Below, piece by piece: positions 41,566-53,353 of a DNA stretch of 64,000 bases. Source of the stretch: Byssothecium circinans (taxonomy: Eukaryota; Ascomycota; Dothideomycetes; Pleosporales; Massarinaceae); assembly GCA_010015675.1 (NCBI GenBank), contig ML976997.1, forward strand, positions 388,457 through 452,456, read 5' to 3'. Positions within the stretch are counted from its first letter, which is position 1. Every line of letters starts with the position of its first letter. The translations under genes were made by a program, and so were the position numbers. The notes under the pieces were generated by a model. It was not told the DNA's origin. It saw only the letters and a program-made list of their open reading frames with translations, and ran no database searches.

Positions 41566-43244
41566 CTATAACACCTCTTTAACCCACCCCAACGCCTCGC
41601 CCACTTTGACCTTCTTGCCCTGCTCGATGTTCCACTCAAACCCACCCTTCCGATGACCTTCATACCCCTCATCCAAGCTCGGCCTAACACCCTTCGGCGC
41701 CTCGAAAACAAGCACGATCGTACTCCCCAGTTGGAAGCCACCCATCTCTTCGCCTCTCTTCAGTGCATGCCCGCCAAGTACCCGACTCGCGTTCTCGTAC
41801 GTCGCTTCCGCAAAGCCGGAATAAGGTTCACCCCTTGCGACTGCCTCTTCGGCGGCGCGGTCGGCAGCCGTGTCGGTGGTGAGGGAGTTGGTGCGCAGTT
41901 CGCGATCGAAGTTTACTTTGATGGAACCGACATTTGTTGCGCCGACGGGTGTGTAGGAGAAGAAGCCCCAGCGCCAGCGGCCCAGGAGGACGACGCGTTC
42001 ATTAAGGGTGAAGAGGCCGGGCATGGTGCGTTGGAGGTAGGGTGATACGCTGTAAAGTTCGCCGGCAAAGTGGCGTCGGCTTTCCACGACCCAGGAGACG
42101 GGAGAATGGAAGCGATGGTAGTCGCCGGGCGCGAGGTAGATGACGCAGTAGTATAGCGCGGTTGGTGTTTTGATGGATGCGGGTGCCCACCAGGGACGGG
42201 CTGACTCGCTCAAGGCGAGGTCGGCGCGCACTTCGGCTTCGGAAGATGGATGTGGGCTTGTGGCTTGATCAGAAGGCATTTCTGCGGGTTTGCCATCCTT
42301 TGGCCAGGGCCCCGAAAAGAGGTTGGGTAGGGTGTAGGAAATGCCGTTGACGTTCGCAAACTCTTCATCAGCCCGCATGACATCCTCGGACCCTACTTTT
42401 GTGTGTTTGCCGCTTGCCTGTTCTCTTGTGTCGGATCCTTGCATGACGGGAGTTGGCTTCGAGGGTCGGTTTGAGCCCAGGAGTGCATCAAGACTGTACG
42501 TCACACCCTTGACCTGTTCCACTTCCCCATGCTCGATCGTGCCGAATTGAATGACCTTGCCGTCGGCGGGGGAGAGGACTGCATTGGGGTTCGGGTCGAG
42601 AGGACGTGCGCCAGGCTTGAGTGTACGGTAGAAGAAGGAAGCGAGGTTGGGGTAGACGTGGAGGTCGGGTTCCGACACTTCAGAGAGGCTATCATGGTCA
42701 GTGTGTCATAGCTGAGCAGGAGTCGAAATTCTTACTTGACGCCAAATATAAACGAGTAGAGCTTGAAGCCGGGTACACGTAGGTAGTAGGGGATCGTCAG
42801 CTCGTTGAAGCGACCCCATAACCGCGATAACGCCTTGAGCGGCAGCGTGGACATGATCTGAACCGTCCATGGCCCGCTCGGACGTATCCTCTCGCGCTTC
42901 TTCGGGCGACCCTGCTGATCTGTGCCAGTCTCTTCCTCATCTCTCTGACTTTGCGTATGCCTCTCTCTGCGTTGCAGGCGATATAATTGAAATGCGCCGA
43001 GGAAACCAACTCCGAGGGCGATGGGTATGGGCTCCCATTTGACTTTTGTATTCTTTAGCGCCGAGTTGAGCCGTGACCTAAACGACTCTTTCCTATGGAA
43101 GTTCTGCTGTTCGAATGAAGACCGGGACGAGGAGAAATTGCGCGACGGCGACGAGAAGCGCGTATATGCAGGTCGGACAGTGGTGTGGTGGTGTCGCGCG
43201 CGGAGGGCGGCTCGCGGGAGCTGGCGAGTGCAGACGGTAGCCAT
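41566..43244 (-). CDS. psd1: Mitochondrial phosphatidylserine decarboxylase
   Basis: Two exons, 43244-42736 and 42688-41566, give 543 residues. The 47-nt intron joins SFIFGVN to LSEVSEPDLHVYPNLASFFY exactly. The enzyme converts phosphatidylserine to phosphatidylethanolamine in the inner mitochondrial membrane. The N-terminus is a mitochondrial presequence (MATVCTRQLPRAALRARHHH), followed by a membrane span (IPIALGVGFLGAFQLYRL). The C-terminal half has the family motifs: FYRTLKPGARP, VLSPADGKVIQFG, HRFHSPVSW and the LGST self-cleavage site in FQLGSTIVLVFEAP, which makes the pyruvoyl cofactor on the alpha chain. The start at 43244 is preferred over an in-frame upstream ATG (43487) because it begins the presequence. 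Divergent to the ubiquitin-fold gene. Confidence 0.95.
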
Positions 43245-43686
43245 TGCTACTCCATATAAAGATCTAAAGGTGAAATAGAGCACAGATGGTGACTGTTCGA
43301 AGTATGACGGAGGAGGCATCGAAAAAGGATAGCTCTTTTTTGCGGCCAATGACGTACGCTGCTTGCTGCTTTCCTTGCGCTTCCGAGGCGCTTGGCACGC
43401 GCGCCGTCCTTGAGGGCTGACTACCTTCACCCTCACCTTCACTTCTTGCGCCAGCGCCTTTACCTTTGCTAACTCATGTTTACGCACTGTAGTTCACTCA
43501 TTTCCTGCTCAAGAGCCAGATGAAGGTCTAGTCATCCAGTCTGCTCCATCACCTGGGCCACGCCGGCGTCGGGTGGCTGACTCTATCCCGACCTCTAAGT
43601 GCAACGTATACAGACACGTCTGCTTCTTCCGCGCCTCGCAGCCGTAGCCTCCGCCAATTCACTCGCACGCCGACATCCCCACCACC
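43245..43686. promoter_or_regulatory. Divergent promoter region between psd1 and the ubiquitin-fold gene
   Basis: 442 bp between divergent start codons. The plus-strand side just before 43687 is pyrimidine-rich (leader-like). No known site recognised. Confidence 0.5.
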
Positions 43687-46107
43687 ATGGCTGAACACGG
43701 CGACTCGATCAATCTCAAGATCCTCTCGCCATCCCCCGAAGTTGAGGGCGGCGTCACGTTCCCCAATCTGCCTGCTTCTACGACCATCAAAGCGCTGCGC
43801 CAGAAGATCCAAGATGCAGTGCCTTCGAAACCGGCTACGGAGCGCATGCGCTTGATATATCGAGGAAGAGTGGTTGCCAATGACAACGATACACTGATGG
43901 ACGTTTTTGGGGTTGACAACGTAATGGCTTACCATTCAACCGCATCGGAAGAGTGGCCAGCTAACGTCAAGCAGATCCACGAGTCGCAGGACCAGAGTCT
44001 GCATCTAGTCCTGCGCGAGCTACCGGTCCCTTCCTCTGCCCCCTCACCAGGCCTACGAGCAGCGACTGCTCCGCCGAACCCTTTGCGACCGCCCCAGGGC
44101 CTCCCGCAGAACCCATTCCAAACAAACAACCCATTCCGCACATTACCCGTACCGCAACCACCACGACCGAACTCGCAACCACAAATCCCGCAACCGCAAC
44201 CGCATCACCATCATCATCATCCCCATCACCACCACCATCCTTTGCCGGCCTTTAACCCTCTCGGACAGGGAGGGGCAGTACCAACGATTCCTCTACCGCC
44301 ACATCTGCAACACCACTTCGCTCAAGCAATGGCGCAACATGCCCAAGCAAATCAAGCGCAGAACCCTCCACAGGGTGAGAACGAAGAAGGAACGCGAGCG
44401 TCGGGGGACGACGCGCAAGCCCAAGCAGGAGGACCGAGGCCGGCAATGGGCGCAGGACCATCTAATCTAGGTTCTAACGCAACTCGGACGGTACGACAAG
44501 AGGGCATTGGCCCCAACGGCGAGCGGTGGACTGTGACATGGAACAACACCAACATTACCATACCGTTTAATCCGAACCAGCAGCCCGCCCTTCCACGACC
44601 GTTCCCCTACCCGCCTGGCTTTCCTCTCCCCCCACAACGAACACCTTCTCCCGGACACCAACTTATATCCGACGCGGTGTTGGCGCGAATACGGGCATCT
44701 ATGGACTATGCGCGGCAGGAGATGGAGAATGTGAGGATACTGCTGCAGCCACCTGGTGGAGCCGCGGGTGGCACAGGTGCACTGGCTGCCGCAAATCCAC
44801 CGCCATGGCGGATAGAGCAAATACGGATCGCTATGCGGAACCTTGTAATGGGGCTGAACACCATCGATCGTGGGCTGGCGAACCTAGTAACGGATCCGCA
44901 GATGGCCCAGAATCGAGACGTCGTCTCCTTGCAGCAATCGGCTGCTGAGCTGAGAGTCCAGGCCGCGGAGTTTGAGGCTTCGCTTGATCGTCTAGGGAAT
45001 AGCAATGCCGAAAATGATTCATCCGGTCAAGGGACCACTACTACAGCGTCGGCTGGACCGCAAGCAACACCGACCTCGCAAACGCAACAAAACAGCACAC
45101 AGTCTACAGCTTTCCCGACTGAGCTATTCATCCTCTCTAGTCCGCAGGGCCCGGTCGGATTCCTATACGACCAGAGACGCACGTACACAACAGGTCCCAT
45201 GGTATCTACCATGCCCTTCCAGACCTTCAACCAGCAATTCCAAAACAATCGGCAACTCTTCGCAGGCATCGGTCAAGAAATCGCTCGGAACGCTGCTACA
45301 TATGCCAATCAACAAGCCGCCGCACCTCCAGGACAAGACCAACAGCAGCAACCAGCGGCAGATCAGGCGCAAAACGCGAACGGAGCTCCCGTCGACCCAG
45401 CAGCACCTATGCCCGGCGAAGAAAACCGCATGAACGTGATCTTCGGCCATATGTGGCTCGTTTTCAAGCTCCTTTGCTTCATCTACTTCTTCGCTGGTGG
45501 TGGTTGGTACCGACCAGTCCTGATGGCTGTGATCGCCCTCATCGTCTACCTCTCCCAAGTCGGCCTCTTCGAAGAGCAATTCAACATGGTACGCCGCCAC
45601 TTTGAAGCCTTGCTCCCCGTCCAGGTCCCCGAACCAGGAGGCATTCCAGCCGTCATGCGCCAACAAGACCGTCCCGTAGTGCGCAATGACCCAGTCGCTC
45701 AGGAAGCTCTACAAAACCACCGCAACGCACGGAATAATCGGACGCACACGCCAGAGGACGCAGCGCGTAGACTCCTTCAACAGAGAGAAGATAGAAGGTT
45801 TGGGTGGATTAGAGAGTCGATGCGGCGTACCGAACGCGCGTTTGCAATTTTTGTGGCAAGTCTTTGGCCGGGAATTGGCGAGCGCATGGTGCAGGCTCAG
45901 GAGGAGAGGGTCAGAGCTGAGAGGGCAGCGGAGGATGAGGCACGGAGACAGGAGCAGGAGAGGAGGGAGGAAGAGGAGAAAAAGAATAGAGAGGTGGAGG
46001 CTGGTGTCAATGCTGGGGAGCAGGAAATTGGCGAAGACTCGAGTGCAAAGGGGAAGGGGAAGGCGAAGGAGGTTGTGGATGGTGAAGCGTCGACGTCTAC
46101 TTCTTGA
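43687..46107 (+). CDS. HERP/Usa1-like ubiquitin-fold membrane protein (ERAD scaffold)
   Basis: An intronless 806-residue protein. Residues about 8-85 are a ubiquitin-like domain (INLKILSPSPEVEGGVTFPN, TIKALRQKIQDAV, MRLIYRGRVVANDNDTLMDV). A long Pro/Gln/His-rich disordered region follows, with a poly-His stretch near 178-190 (HHHHHHPHHHHHHP). Around 585-630 there are hydrophobic segments (MWLVFKLLCFIYFFAGGGWY, PVLMAVIALIVYLSQVGLF), and the C-terminus is a charged coiled coil (RVRAERAAEDEARRQEQE). This layout matches HERPUD1 in animals and Usa1 in yeast, which organise the HRD1 ubiquitin ligase complex in the ER membrane. Its role here is inferred from architecture. Confidence 0.85.
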   Translation: MAEHGDSINLKILSPSPEVEGGVTFPNLPASTTIKALRQKIQDAVPSKPATERMRLIYRGRVVANDNDTLMDVFGVDNVMAYHSTASEEWPANVKQIHESQDQSLHLVLRELPVPSSAPSPGLRAATAPPNPLRPPQGLPQNPFQTNNPFRTLPVPQPPRPNSQPQIPQPQPHHHHHHPHHHHHPLPAFNPLGQGGAVPTIPLPPHLQHHFAQAMAQHAQANQAQNPPQGENEEGTRASGDDAQAQAGGPRPAMGAGPSNLGSNATRTVRQEGIGPNGERWTVTWNNTNITIPFNPNQQPALPRPFPYPPGFPLPPQRTPSPGHQLISDAVLARIRASMDYARQEMENVRILLQPPGGAAGGTGALAAANPPPWRIEQIRIAMRNLVMGLNTIDRGLANLVTDPQMAQNRDVVSLQQSAAELRVQAAEFEASLDRLGNSNAENDSSGQGTTTTASAGPQATPTSQTQQNSTQSTAFPTELFILSSPQGPVGFLYDQRRTYTTGPMVSTMPFQTFNQQFQNNRQLFAGIGQEIARNAATYANQQAAAPPGQDQQQQPAADQAQNANGAPVDPAAPMPGEENRMNVIFGHMWLVFKLLCFIYFFAGGGWYRPVLMAVIALIVYLSQVGLFEEQFNMVRRHFEALLPVQVPEPGGIPAVMRQQDRPVVRNDPVAQEALQNHRNARNNRTHTPEDAARRLLQQREDRRFGWIRESMRRTERAFAIFVASLWPGIGERMVQAQEERVRAERAAEDEARRQEQERREEEEKKNREVEAGVNAGEQEIGEDSSAKGKGKAKEVVDGEASTSTS

Positions 46108-46844
46108 GGGTGCTGAGGATTAAGGACAAGTTGATCATACAGAGATGGTGGTTTGGGTTTGGGGTTTTGCTGGCTTCATTATAATGTGTATAGCACTATT
46201 TTTCCCTGTCCACAAGTATGATGTACCCGAGATATCCATTATAGTCATATAGTTTCCCAGACTCAACAAACTATCTACCTACCCGTCTTCCTTCCACGCT
46301 CCTCTGTCGCATTTTCTACTGGTACTACTGGTACTACTCGCCAAGCCGAATAAAATCCACACGGGCATTTCCTCCCATCATTCCAGTCGTACATTCTACA
46401 ACATCAATACCACCGACGTCTTACAGTGCCTCGTTCTGATCTAACACGTATAGACTAATCGAGTTAATCACTTTTCCTCTTTTATACACACGTTGTTATT
46501 CCATGTTTCCGCACCTTAGCAGCTTCTAACCTTCCGACAACGCAATCGTTTTCATTCCTTTGCGCCCTGGTAGACTTTCAATTCATACTTCTAAGATACA
46601 CATCAACCAACCAACCAACCAACTAACTAACTGTACAAAAGAAAAACCCCAACACATCGCCCCAGCACTCCGTCCAAAGCAACTTCCTCAACAACCGTCC
46701 TTATTCTCCCCCAACTTTACCGCATATGCATACGCATACGGCGGCGGCGGCGGTCCCAAACGCTCCTTCACCACATCCTCCCTATCCTTCCTTCTCACAC
46801 AAACTTTCCCAAAGCGACTCCAACGCTCCATGCATCCCAGCAAA
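46108..46844. other. Intergenic region
   Basis: 3' of the ubiquitin-fold gene. It contains short simple repeats (CAAC units at 46607-46625; TGGTACTAC units near 46320). No gene called; ORFs in it lack coding character. Confidence 0.4.
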
Positions 46845-47600
46845 TCAGTCCCCGCTTTGCCCAAGAAATTCACGCTTGCCCTCCTTGGAAGTACTCGTAT
46901 GCGCGCTCGCGTGCCATTTCCAGCCGGTGCTAGCGTCCCGGGTACCCGTGACGAAGACGTGTGTGGCTTTCGGGTCTAATTTGGGCGTGATCTCTGCGGG
47001 GAGGGGGGTTAACGGATCAGTATAATGGGAGTGAGAGAAGGTGGGGGTAGGTGGTAGGTGGGTGATAGTGGTTGCACCTCAGGGAGGGATGACCTCGGGG
47101 GGGGAAAAAAGGAAGAGGGAAGAGGGAGGAGGGAAGAGGAAAAATACACTCCAGCTACCGAGGATTTTTTTTGAGGAAATCTATACGAGCGCGCTCGGTA
47201 TGTATATCTGCGCCATGTTGCTCTTCTTCCGCGCTGTTTCCTTCGCTGGTGACTCTGCTTGATCCGTAGCGCGTGTATGTGGCGAAGAGGAACTTTTTGG
47301 ACTTGAAGAACTGCGTGGCTTTGAGGGTGGTTGAGGGAGAGACGCCAGGGGCTGAATGGGAGACTATGCTTTCTTCGATGCGTTGGCGTTTGAAGATGGT
47401 TTCGAGGGTGAGGGTGGCGATGTCGTGGTTTGGGTCTGAGTGGGACGTTTTGGACGGTGCGCTTGGGCTGTTGGTTGATTTGTTTTGGCAGGTATTGTGA
47501 ATAGAGATACGGATTGAATGAGGAGGTTTTGGAATGAGGAGGAATAGAGATAAAGGGCTAGAAGGTCGCTTTATATACTTCGAAAACTGTGAGTCTTCTC
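46845..47600 (-). CDS. Unassigned coding-like segments, probably exons of one gene
   Basis: The minus strand between about 47600 and 47155 reads continuously without a start: NTCQNKSTNSPSAPSKTSHS, DIATLTLETIFKRQRIEESI, TTLKATQFFKSKKFLFATYT, RYGSSRVTSEGNSAEEEQHG and RARIDFLKKNPR, ending at TAG 47155. A second piece follows a CCCCGCAG acceptor at 46994 (ITPKLDPKATHVFVTGTRDA, TGWKWHASAHTS, ending at 46845). The codon pattern looks real in both. I could not find a junction that keeps phase between them, and there is no ATG, so further exons or a broken gene are likely. A Lys/Arg-rich upstream ORF (47985-47716) may be the first exon. No family recognised. Confidence 0.35.
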
Positions 47601-48569
47601 CCAGAATCAGTTATTTGGGGGCTAGGGCTATGAGTCGAAGGTTCTTCTGACATCAGGGTATGTGTATGTATGTATCGTGGGCTCAACGTGTAAGAGTCAA
47701 ACGAAGACCGCACTGTCAGGTATGTCCTCTTCCCCTTTTCCCACTTTTCTTATTCGTCGTCTGCGACGTTTGTGCTCTTGCAGCTTGGATCTTCTTGTTC
47801 TCGCTCAGCGTCGCAGTGGGGTTCAGCTGGGAATGAATGGTTTGTTTGCGGCTGGGACGGTGAAACGGTGGGTTACGCGATCTTTTACGTTTTTGAGTAT
47901 GTGTAAAGTGAGGGTTTTTGCCTGGTGAAGAGGATAGAGATACTGTTGTAGAAATGCACCCGTTGGCCGTGAAGGGACTGTTCACTCTGGGAGGCTTGTG
48001 AAGGAGCGTTTTGGGATTATATGAGTTGTGGTTGGCAGGCTGGTGGGTAGGGCGGCTAGAAAAGGCGGAGGAATAGATACATGTATATACTAAGAAGCTT
48101 ATAGATATGAGAGTGGGAAGTCTTTGGGATTTGTGGATGATAAATTAGGGCTACATGTGTGATATTGCGAGCGTCTGTGTAATGTATGATAGGGGTCTGG
48201 TCGTTTCACACATGCATATGTTCTATGAAAGTAGGTGCTTGCGTGCAGAGATGGTTGTTGATGACCTTTGCTGACTTGGAAAATAGAAGCTACCATGGTA
48301 GTGGAATTAATAAGTTGGAAAAGACGGGTCCGAATGGGCGGTTGGGATAAGCAAGGGATATTGCGGCTGCGGTTGCTCTTTTTAGTGCAGTCAGAGTGGT
48401 GGGTGTGCCAATGAGGATGCAACTGTGCTTGTTGAGCGAGGTTGCTGGAGAGCTGTGCGCTGGACCAGCTGTGAGGAATGATTTATGTTGAATCAGATCG
48501 ATAGGGTATATGTATCTCCGTCAGATACTTCTCTCCCGTTCCCTTTACTTCACACTCCAAACCAGCCCC
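47601..48569. other. Intergenic region
   Basis: Apart from the Lys/Arg-rich minus-strand ORF at 47716-47985 mentioned above, no credible gene. It includes the 3' flank of the adenine deaminase gene. Confidence 0.35.
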
Positions 48570-49631
48570 TTACAGCTTCCCCTCCCACTCCGCCACAACG
48601 TCACCCAACCTCCCCAACAACTTCTCCTTCCTCGCCTCCGCACACCAACTCCCCAGAATCCCGTTCCGCACCACCGTTTCCCATTCTCCTACACTCAATT
48701 CAAATGCCTCCTGGACCGCGACATAGTTATCCAAACAATACCCTCCAAAATACGCCGGATCGTCACTATTCACACTAAAGCTAACTCCCTTTTCCAACAA
48801 CTGCCTAATAGGCACATCCCGAACCGTATCCACACACCTCAAGACCACATTACTCAGCGGACACAGTGTCAACATGGTGCCATCTTTGGCTATCTGGTCT
48901 AGGAGAACGGTGTCCGTGGCGAGTTTGATGCCGTGGTCGATGCGAGAGACGCGCAGGTTGGACAACGCGGAAGCGATGTACGATGCAGGACCTTCTTCGC
49001 CCGCATGCGCAGTGAGCTGTAAACCCAGAGCCCTCGCTCTGTCATAAAGCTCAACAAATCCTTCAGGTGGAAAAGCCAGTTCACTACTATCCAACCCCAC
49101 TCCCTTCACCGTCCCATCCTTATACCTACTCTGCACATCCTCGCGTTCAAACACCTCCACGCACTCCCGCGCAGGTAAATGCCTCAAGAAACAACTAACC
49201 AGCATCGAACTAACCCCCAACTCCTTCTCTGCGCGCTTACACGCGCGATCGAACCCCGAAACTACCGTCTCGTAGGCAACACCCCGTGAGAGATGGGCTT
49301 GAGGGTCGAAAAAAACTTCAGCATGGTGGACGCCGTCTGCGGAGGCGTGGAGGAAGTAGTCCCACGCGAGGTCTTCGAAGTCGCTGGCGGTTATTAGGAC
49401 GGACATTCCGATGTAGTAGTAGTGCAGGAAGTCGTCGAGAGAGGTGAAGCGCTGGTAGCGGGCGAGGAGGGCCTCGGGGCTTTGGAAGGCCGGGTCGTTG
49501 CGGGGAAGGGTGATGTTGTTTTTTGTAGAGAGTTTGAAGAGGATGGTGGGAGAGAGGGCGCCCTCGAGGTGCATGTGGTGTTCGCATTTTGGGAGGGCTT
49601 GGAGGAAGGTTTGGAAGTCCGGGGTCACCAT
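48570..49631 (-). CDS. aah1: Adenine deaminase (purine salvage)
   Basis: Intronless, 353 residues, the usual length. The enzyme hydrolyses adenine to hypoxanthine and ammonia for purine salvage and nitrogen use; cytosolic and nuclear. Zinc-site motifs of the adenosine/adenine deaminase family are all present: HMHLEGAL (H19, H21), LTAHAGEEG (H209, E212), RIDHGI (H233) and SVNSDDPAYFG (D290, D291). Fungal adenine deaminases have the short loops seen here rather than the longer animal adenosine deaminase form. The start (MVTPDFQTFLQALPKCEHH) is clear. Adenosine deaminase activity cannot be fully excluded from sequence alone. Confidence 0.93.
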   Translation of the reverse strand: MVTPDFQTFLQALPKCEHHMHLEGALSPTILFKLSTKNNITLPRNDPAFQSPEALLARYQRFTSLDDFLHYYYIGMSVLITASDFEDLAWDYFLHASADGVHHAEVFFDPQAHLSRGVAYETVVSGFDRACKRAEKELGVSSMLVSCFLRHLPARECVEVFEREDVQSRYKDGTVKGVGLDSSELAFPPEGFVELYDRARALGLQLTAHAGEEGPASYIASALSNLRVSRIDHGIKLATDTVLLDQIAKDGTMLTLCPLSNVVLRCVDTVRDVPIRQLLEKGVSFSVNSDDPAYFGGYCLDNYVAVQEAFELSVGEWETVVRNGILGSWCAEARKEKLLGRLGDVVAEWEGKL

Positions 49632-52600
49632 TTTGCTAGGGGAGTTGGTTGCCCAAGATTGGAACTGATGGCTTATTTGATGGCGGGGAAAATGTCGAAG
49701 TGAAGTGAAGCGTTGGACCGAACGGTGGATACACTGTTGAAGGAGAAATAAGGAAGATATTGCGGTACCATGGGCGACTTGATGAGGGGACGGTTATGAG
49801 AAAATCAGTGTGAGAAGGAGATAAGTGACATTTAGGTATATCGAGCGGTGAAGTTTCTTCCTCAATCGTTACTGCGATAGATATTAATGGCCCACTAAGC
49901 TCCATTTTCCACACAGCCTTCCATGACAGACGGCGACCGCCGACGGTCGCCAGGAATAGAGGGAAGAGGTCGAGTTAAAGTTGTTCCAACTGTATCGACC
50001 ACGTGGAGTTGGTGCTTGTGAAACATGCCGAGGCGAGTATTGTGAGACGTCCTGTTTTACGTTGTTTTGGTCATCGCAACTTGCAGTCCCAGTCCACTGT
50101 AGATTTGCGTGTTGGAGTTTGTTCTGTGTGGTCGGAGACTTCCGATGGCGGCAACGGTGCATCAGTCATCCACATCATGTTGATTGGTCGGACAGCAACC
50201 GTCGCTCTTCCTCCGGCACGAAAAAGAGAAATTAACAACTTCACGGCAAAACCACCAGCCACGACGAAGAGGATACCACATCTCTTCCTACATGAGATTG
50301 CCACACTCAATATCATCAATCGATCCCATCGTGCCACTGAGAGGCCGCCCCTCGCTTTTCCCTCCCTTACCCCAATTGACACCGGAGCCACGTCCTCCTT
50401 GACGAATCTTTCCCTTCGTCTCGTCAACGACTTGCAGAAATGTCGATTGTCCCTCCGACATCAGCACGCGTCAGGAAGGGGGCAGTGCAAACTTGTCACT
50501 TGCAGAAGCAGAGAGCGATCTTCGTGTTTGCAGACATGCCAGCGCTTGATCGTCGTTGCTATTCGGCGAACCTCTTCAATCTGCCAGCAAGGTGGTGCAG
50601 AACAGCAAATCAGGGGACGATCAAACCCGCTCATAACTCTCACGCCCGTGTTCGCAGAGATCATCGCTGTAGGGCAGCGCCCAGCCACACGCAATTGGAC
50701 TTTCTGCCCGAAACCGTCCGTCCCCTGGCGGTTGGAAACTTCATTCCATCGGCAGAGGACCTGGCTGGTGCGGAAGTTGCAGGCCCGCCACGCGGTCATA
50801 CATGTCCTGGTGGGGGCACATCTGAAGATATGTTTGGTGCACGTCCAATAATGTAACGAAAACCACGAGTCGGTCACAGCATTGATTCAATAGTTGACAG
50901 CAGATACGGGCAGTACCTCTATCGCCTCTGTTCCACAGCGTTTGGCGAAAGAAACACAAAGTATCTTTTTGAGGAACGACTGAGAGGATAGAGGACTAAG
51001 CGCGCACATGTCAAAGAGATTGGGTGTTAAGTTTATCGTATCTGCACGCACGGGCGGATCGATATCCCCTTGCCCGATGATAAACACAAGTTCGCCCTGT
51101 CCGTGCTCGGACAGTCAACATGAGCACCGACGTTTCGCCTGCCGCGTGGTCAAAGTAGACAAAGATCTCTGATTCGTGCCTCGCATTCGGAAGATGGCGA
51201 GAATGTCAACGGTCTAGACACAGCTCGGCAGTTGCAAGAGGAGCTAACTGCTTTTCCCTGCCGTCTTTCTTTGGATTCTGCCATCTCGGCAACATGCATG
51301 ATGCAGCCAAAATGAGGCTGCCACACCATCGGCCGCTTGCCAAGCCGCCAAACCGCCGCTAGAAGTCTATGATTATTCCTCGAGGCTATGGATCTGTCGG
51401 GACGGATGAAGCTGAGACGTGGGGAAGCACGTTTTCACCTGTCAAAACGCTAGAGCAGGGATCAACCTCACACCTCTGGCTGGCTGAGATCTCTGTCGTC
51501 CCTTTTCTGCTCACTTTGCCGCTTGGATGGACTATCATCTTCCCTTCTTTGACCTCGCCGCTGAGGGGTTTTCAATCGGCACCGTTGACATCCGCTGTTG
51601 CGGTGCCTAGTTGGTTCAACTTGGCTTCCATCTTCCACCTCAACCTCCGCATGTCTAACAAATCGGGATGTCGACGGTAACTGAGTGCGGGCCCAGCTGT
51701 TGTGCGCCGAGCGTCGCCTCAAAGACGTGTAGGTCGGACTCGTGCTGCATTTGGTCACCGTAGGGACGCTTATGCACCATCCGCGTGGGACAATGCCAGC
51801 GGAGAAGTGCTCCCTTGCCTTCCAGTCGCCAGACGCCTTGCCCGCCATCGTCTCATCTGGTGGTGTTGCGCGAGCCCAAGCCTCCAATTGAAGGACGAAG
51901 GCATAGCCACCAGCCGAGGACCGAACGTGTCTTTACCGAGCACATATCATACAAGCATTAGCGAGCGAAAGGGTGTGGTCACTTTTCTTCACCTACTGCT
52001 TGCAGCACGGCCCTTGCAGCAGCTCGCCAGATTCGTCCAGAGCATTGCGGCTTTGGGAATCCCGTTCTATTATTGTCGTGATGAAAGAAGGGAGTGGTAC
52101 CTGGCTAAAATCGCATGCTCGTCAAACACCGAAATCTAGTTTCAAAAGTGACCATTACATCCAACTGCAGGCGTTCGGATCTAGTTCCGATGTGAGTGGT
52201 CTACGGAGCAATGCTGCCGCGGCTAGTGCAACTTCTAGCCTAGTTTCCGTCGATGGGAACGGTTATCTGGAAATTTTCAAGAAGCTCAAGGACACTACGA
52301 CGTCTGGACTCACTCAAATATCTTTCATCGCTGGCCAAGATTCGCCTACAGGGGATGGTTGGGTCTCTGTCTATGGCTTCGCCGTCCTTTGTAGCGAATG
52401 GTAACGCAACCCATTCAAGCGTTTGAACCGTCAAACATCTCTCACACTGAGGTTTGAAGGAGTTTGAGTGGTTCCCGAGCTCCGGACGCCTATCTGAACT
52501 CTATACGATAATTTCGAACTTCGGCGACTCTGATTATGCCGCAGAGCCTGACTCTTGCCAAACCCCTGCACATCTGTAGCAAAGCCATGTAAAGTGGCGA

Positions 52601-53353
52601 CAGGACCCTGCTAATTCCCCATCTCACAAACAAGCTCTAGGCGGCTATCACCAAAGCACTCGGAATCCGAGGCTGATCGTTTGGCGTAACGTCGACATTT
52701 GGTACGCACAATCCTCGCCGAACGACTGTCATACCACTCATCATTTCCTTCGGCGCCTGACTCTGGGCGCGTAGTACCTGGTTCTACCCAAGTGCTCGCC
52801 TTGTGCCCCGGCCCCTACAGCCTCGTGCATTACAGCCGCCTACATCTTTACCGCTGCCATCGGTTGATAGCTGCGGAAGTTTCGCCCTGCAGGGAGAGCA
52901 TTCGATCGCAAAGTGAAAAGTCCTTACCTTGTTTTCTGGTTGGGTTGACCTGCTCCTACCCACGGCAACTGAGTAGATTACTGATAACGATTTGTTGCAG
53001 TAAGCTATAGCCCTTGATACTCATCTGTGACTTGGAGCCTGTAAGTCTTTGACTAGCATCTGCTGCACCTTTATATAGCATTCTTCAGCTGGTCAGACGC
53101 ATTACTCATCGTACAGTAGCTCAGAGGCTGCCACCCACAGCTGTCCCGCTCCTGGGGATTACGCCGAAACGGAGCCAGGCTAGCGCTGTGTATTAGACGA
53201 CGGCTGCCTATTGGCTCTACTTGGCTATTGGGCTCCCGAAATTCCCGTGGTGTGTCTGGCATATACCCGTGCGGCGACATTCTCGGTTCCTACCGAGGCC
53301 ATTTCCCCCACAAACATCATCCTTTGACCTCTCGAGGGGCCTATCTTCACACT
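49632..53353. other. 3.7-kb region without a recognised gene
   Basis: The largest ORFs (50003-50851 plus, 282 codons; 51973-52404 plus; 51468-51887 minus) have mixed, Arg/Ser/Cys-rich translations and no domain. It probably includes a long leader and promoter of the zinc-cluster gene (as is common for regulators) and the promoter of the adenine deaminase gene. No repeats or RNA genes seen. Confidence 0.4.

Noticed and set aside
50003..50851. 282-codon plus-strand ORF
   Set aside because: Mixed composition with no domain, overlapped by other long ORFs on both strands; typical of chance ORFs in GC-balanced fungal intergenic DNA.
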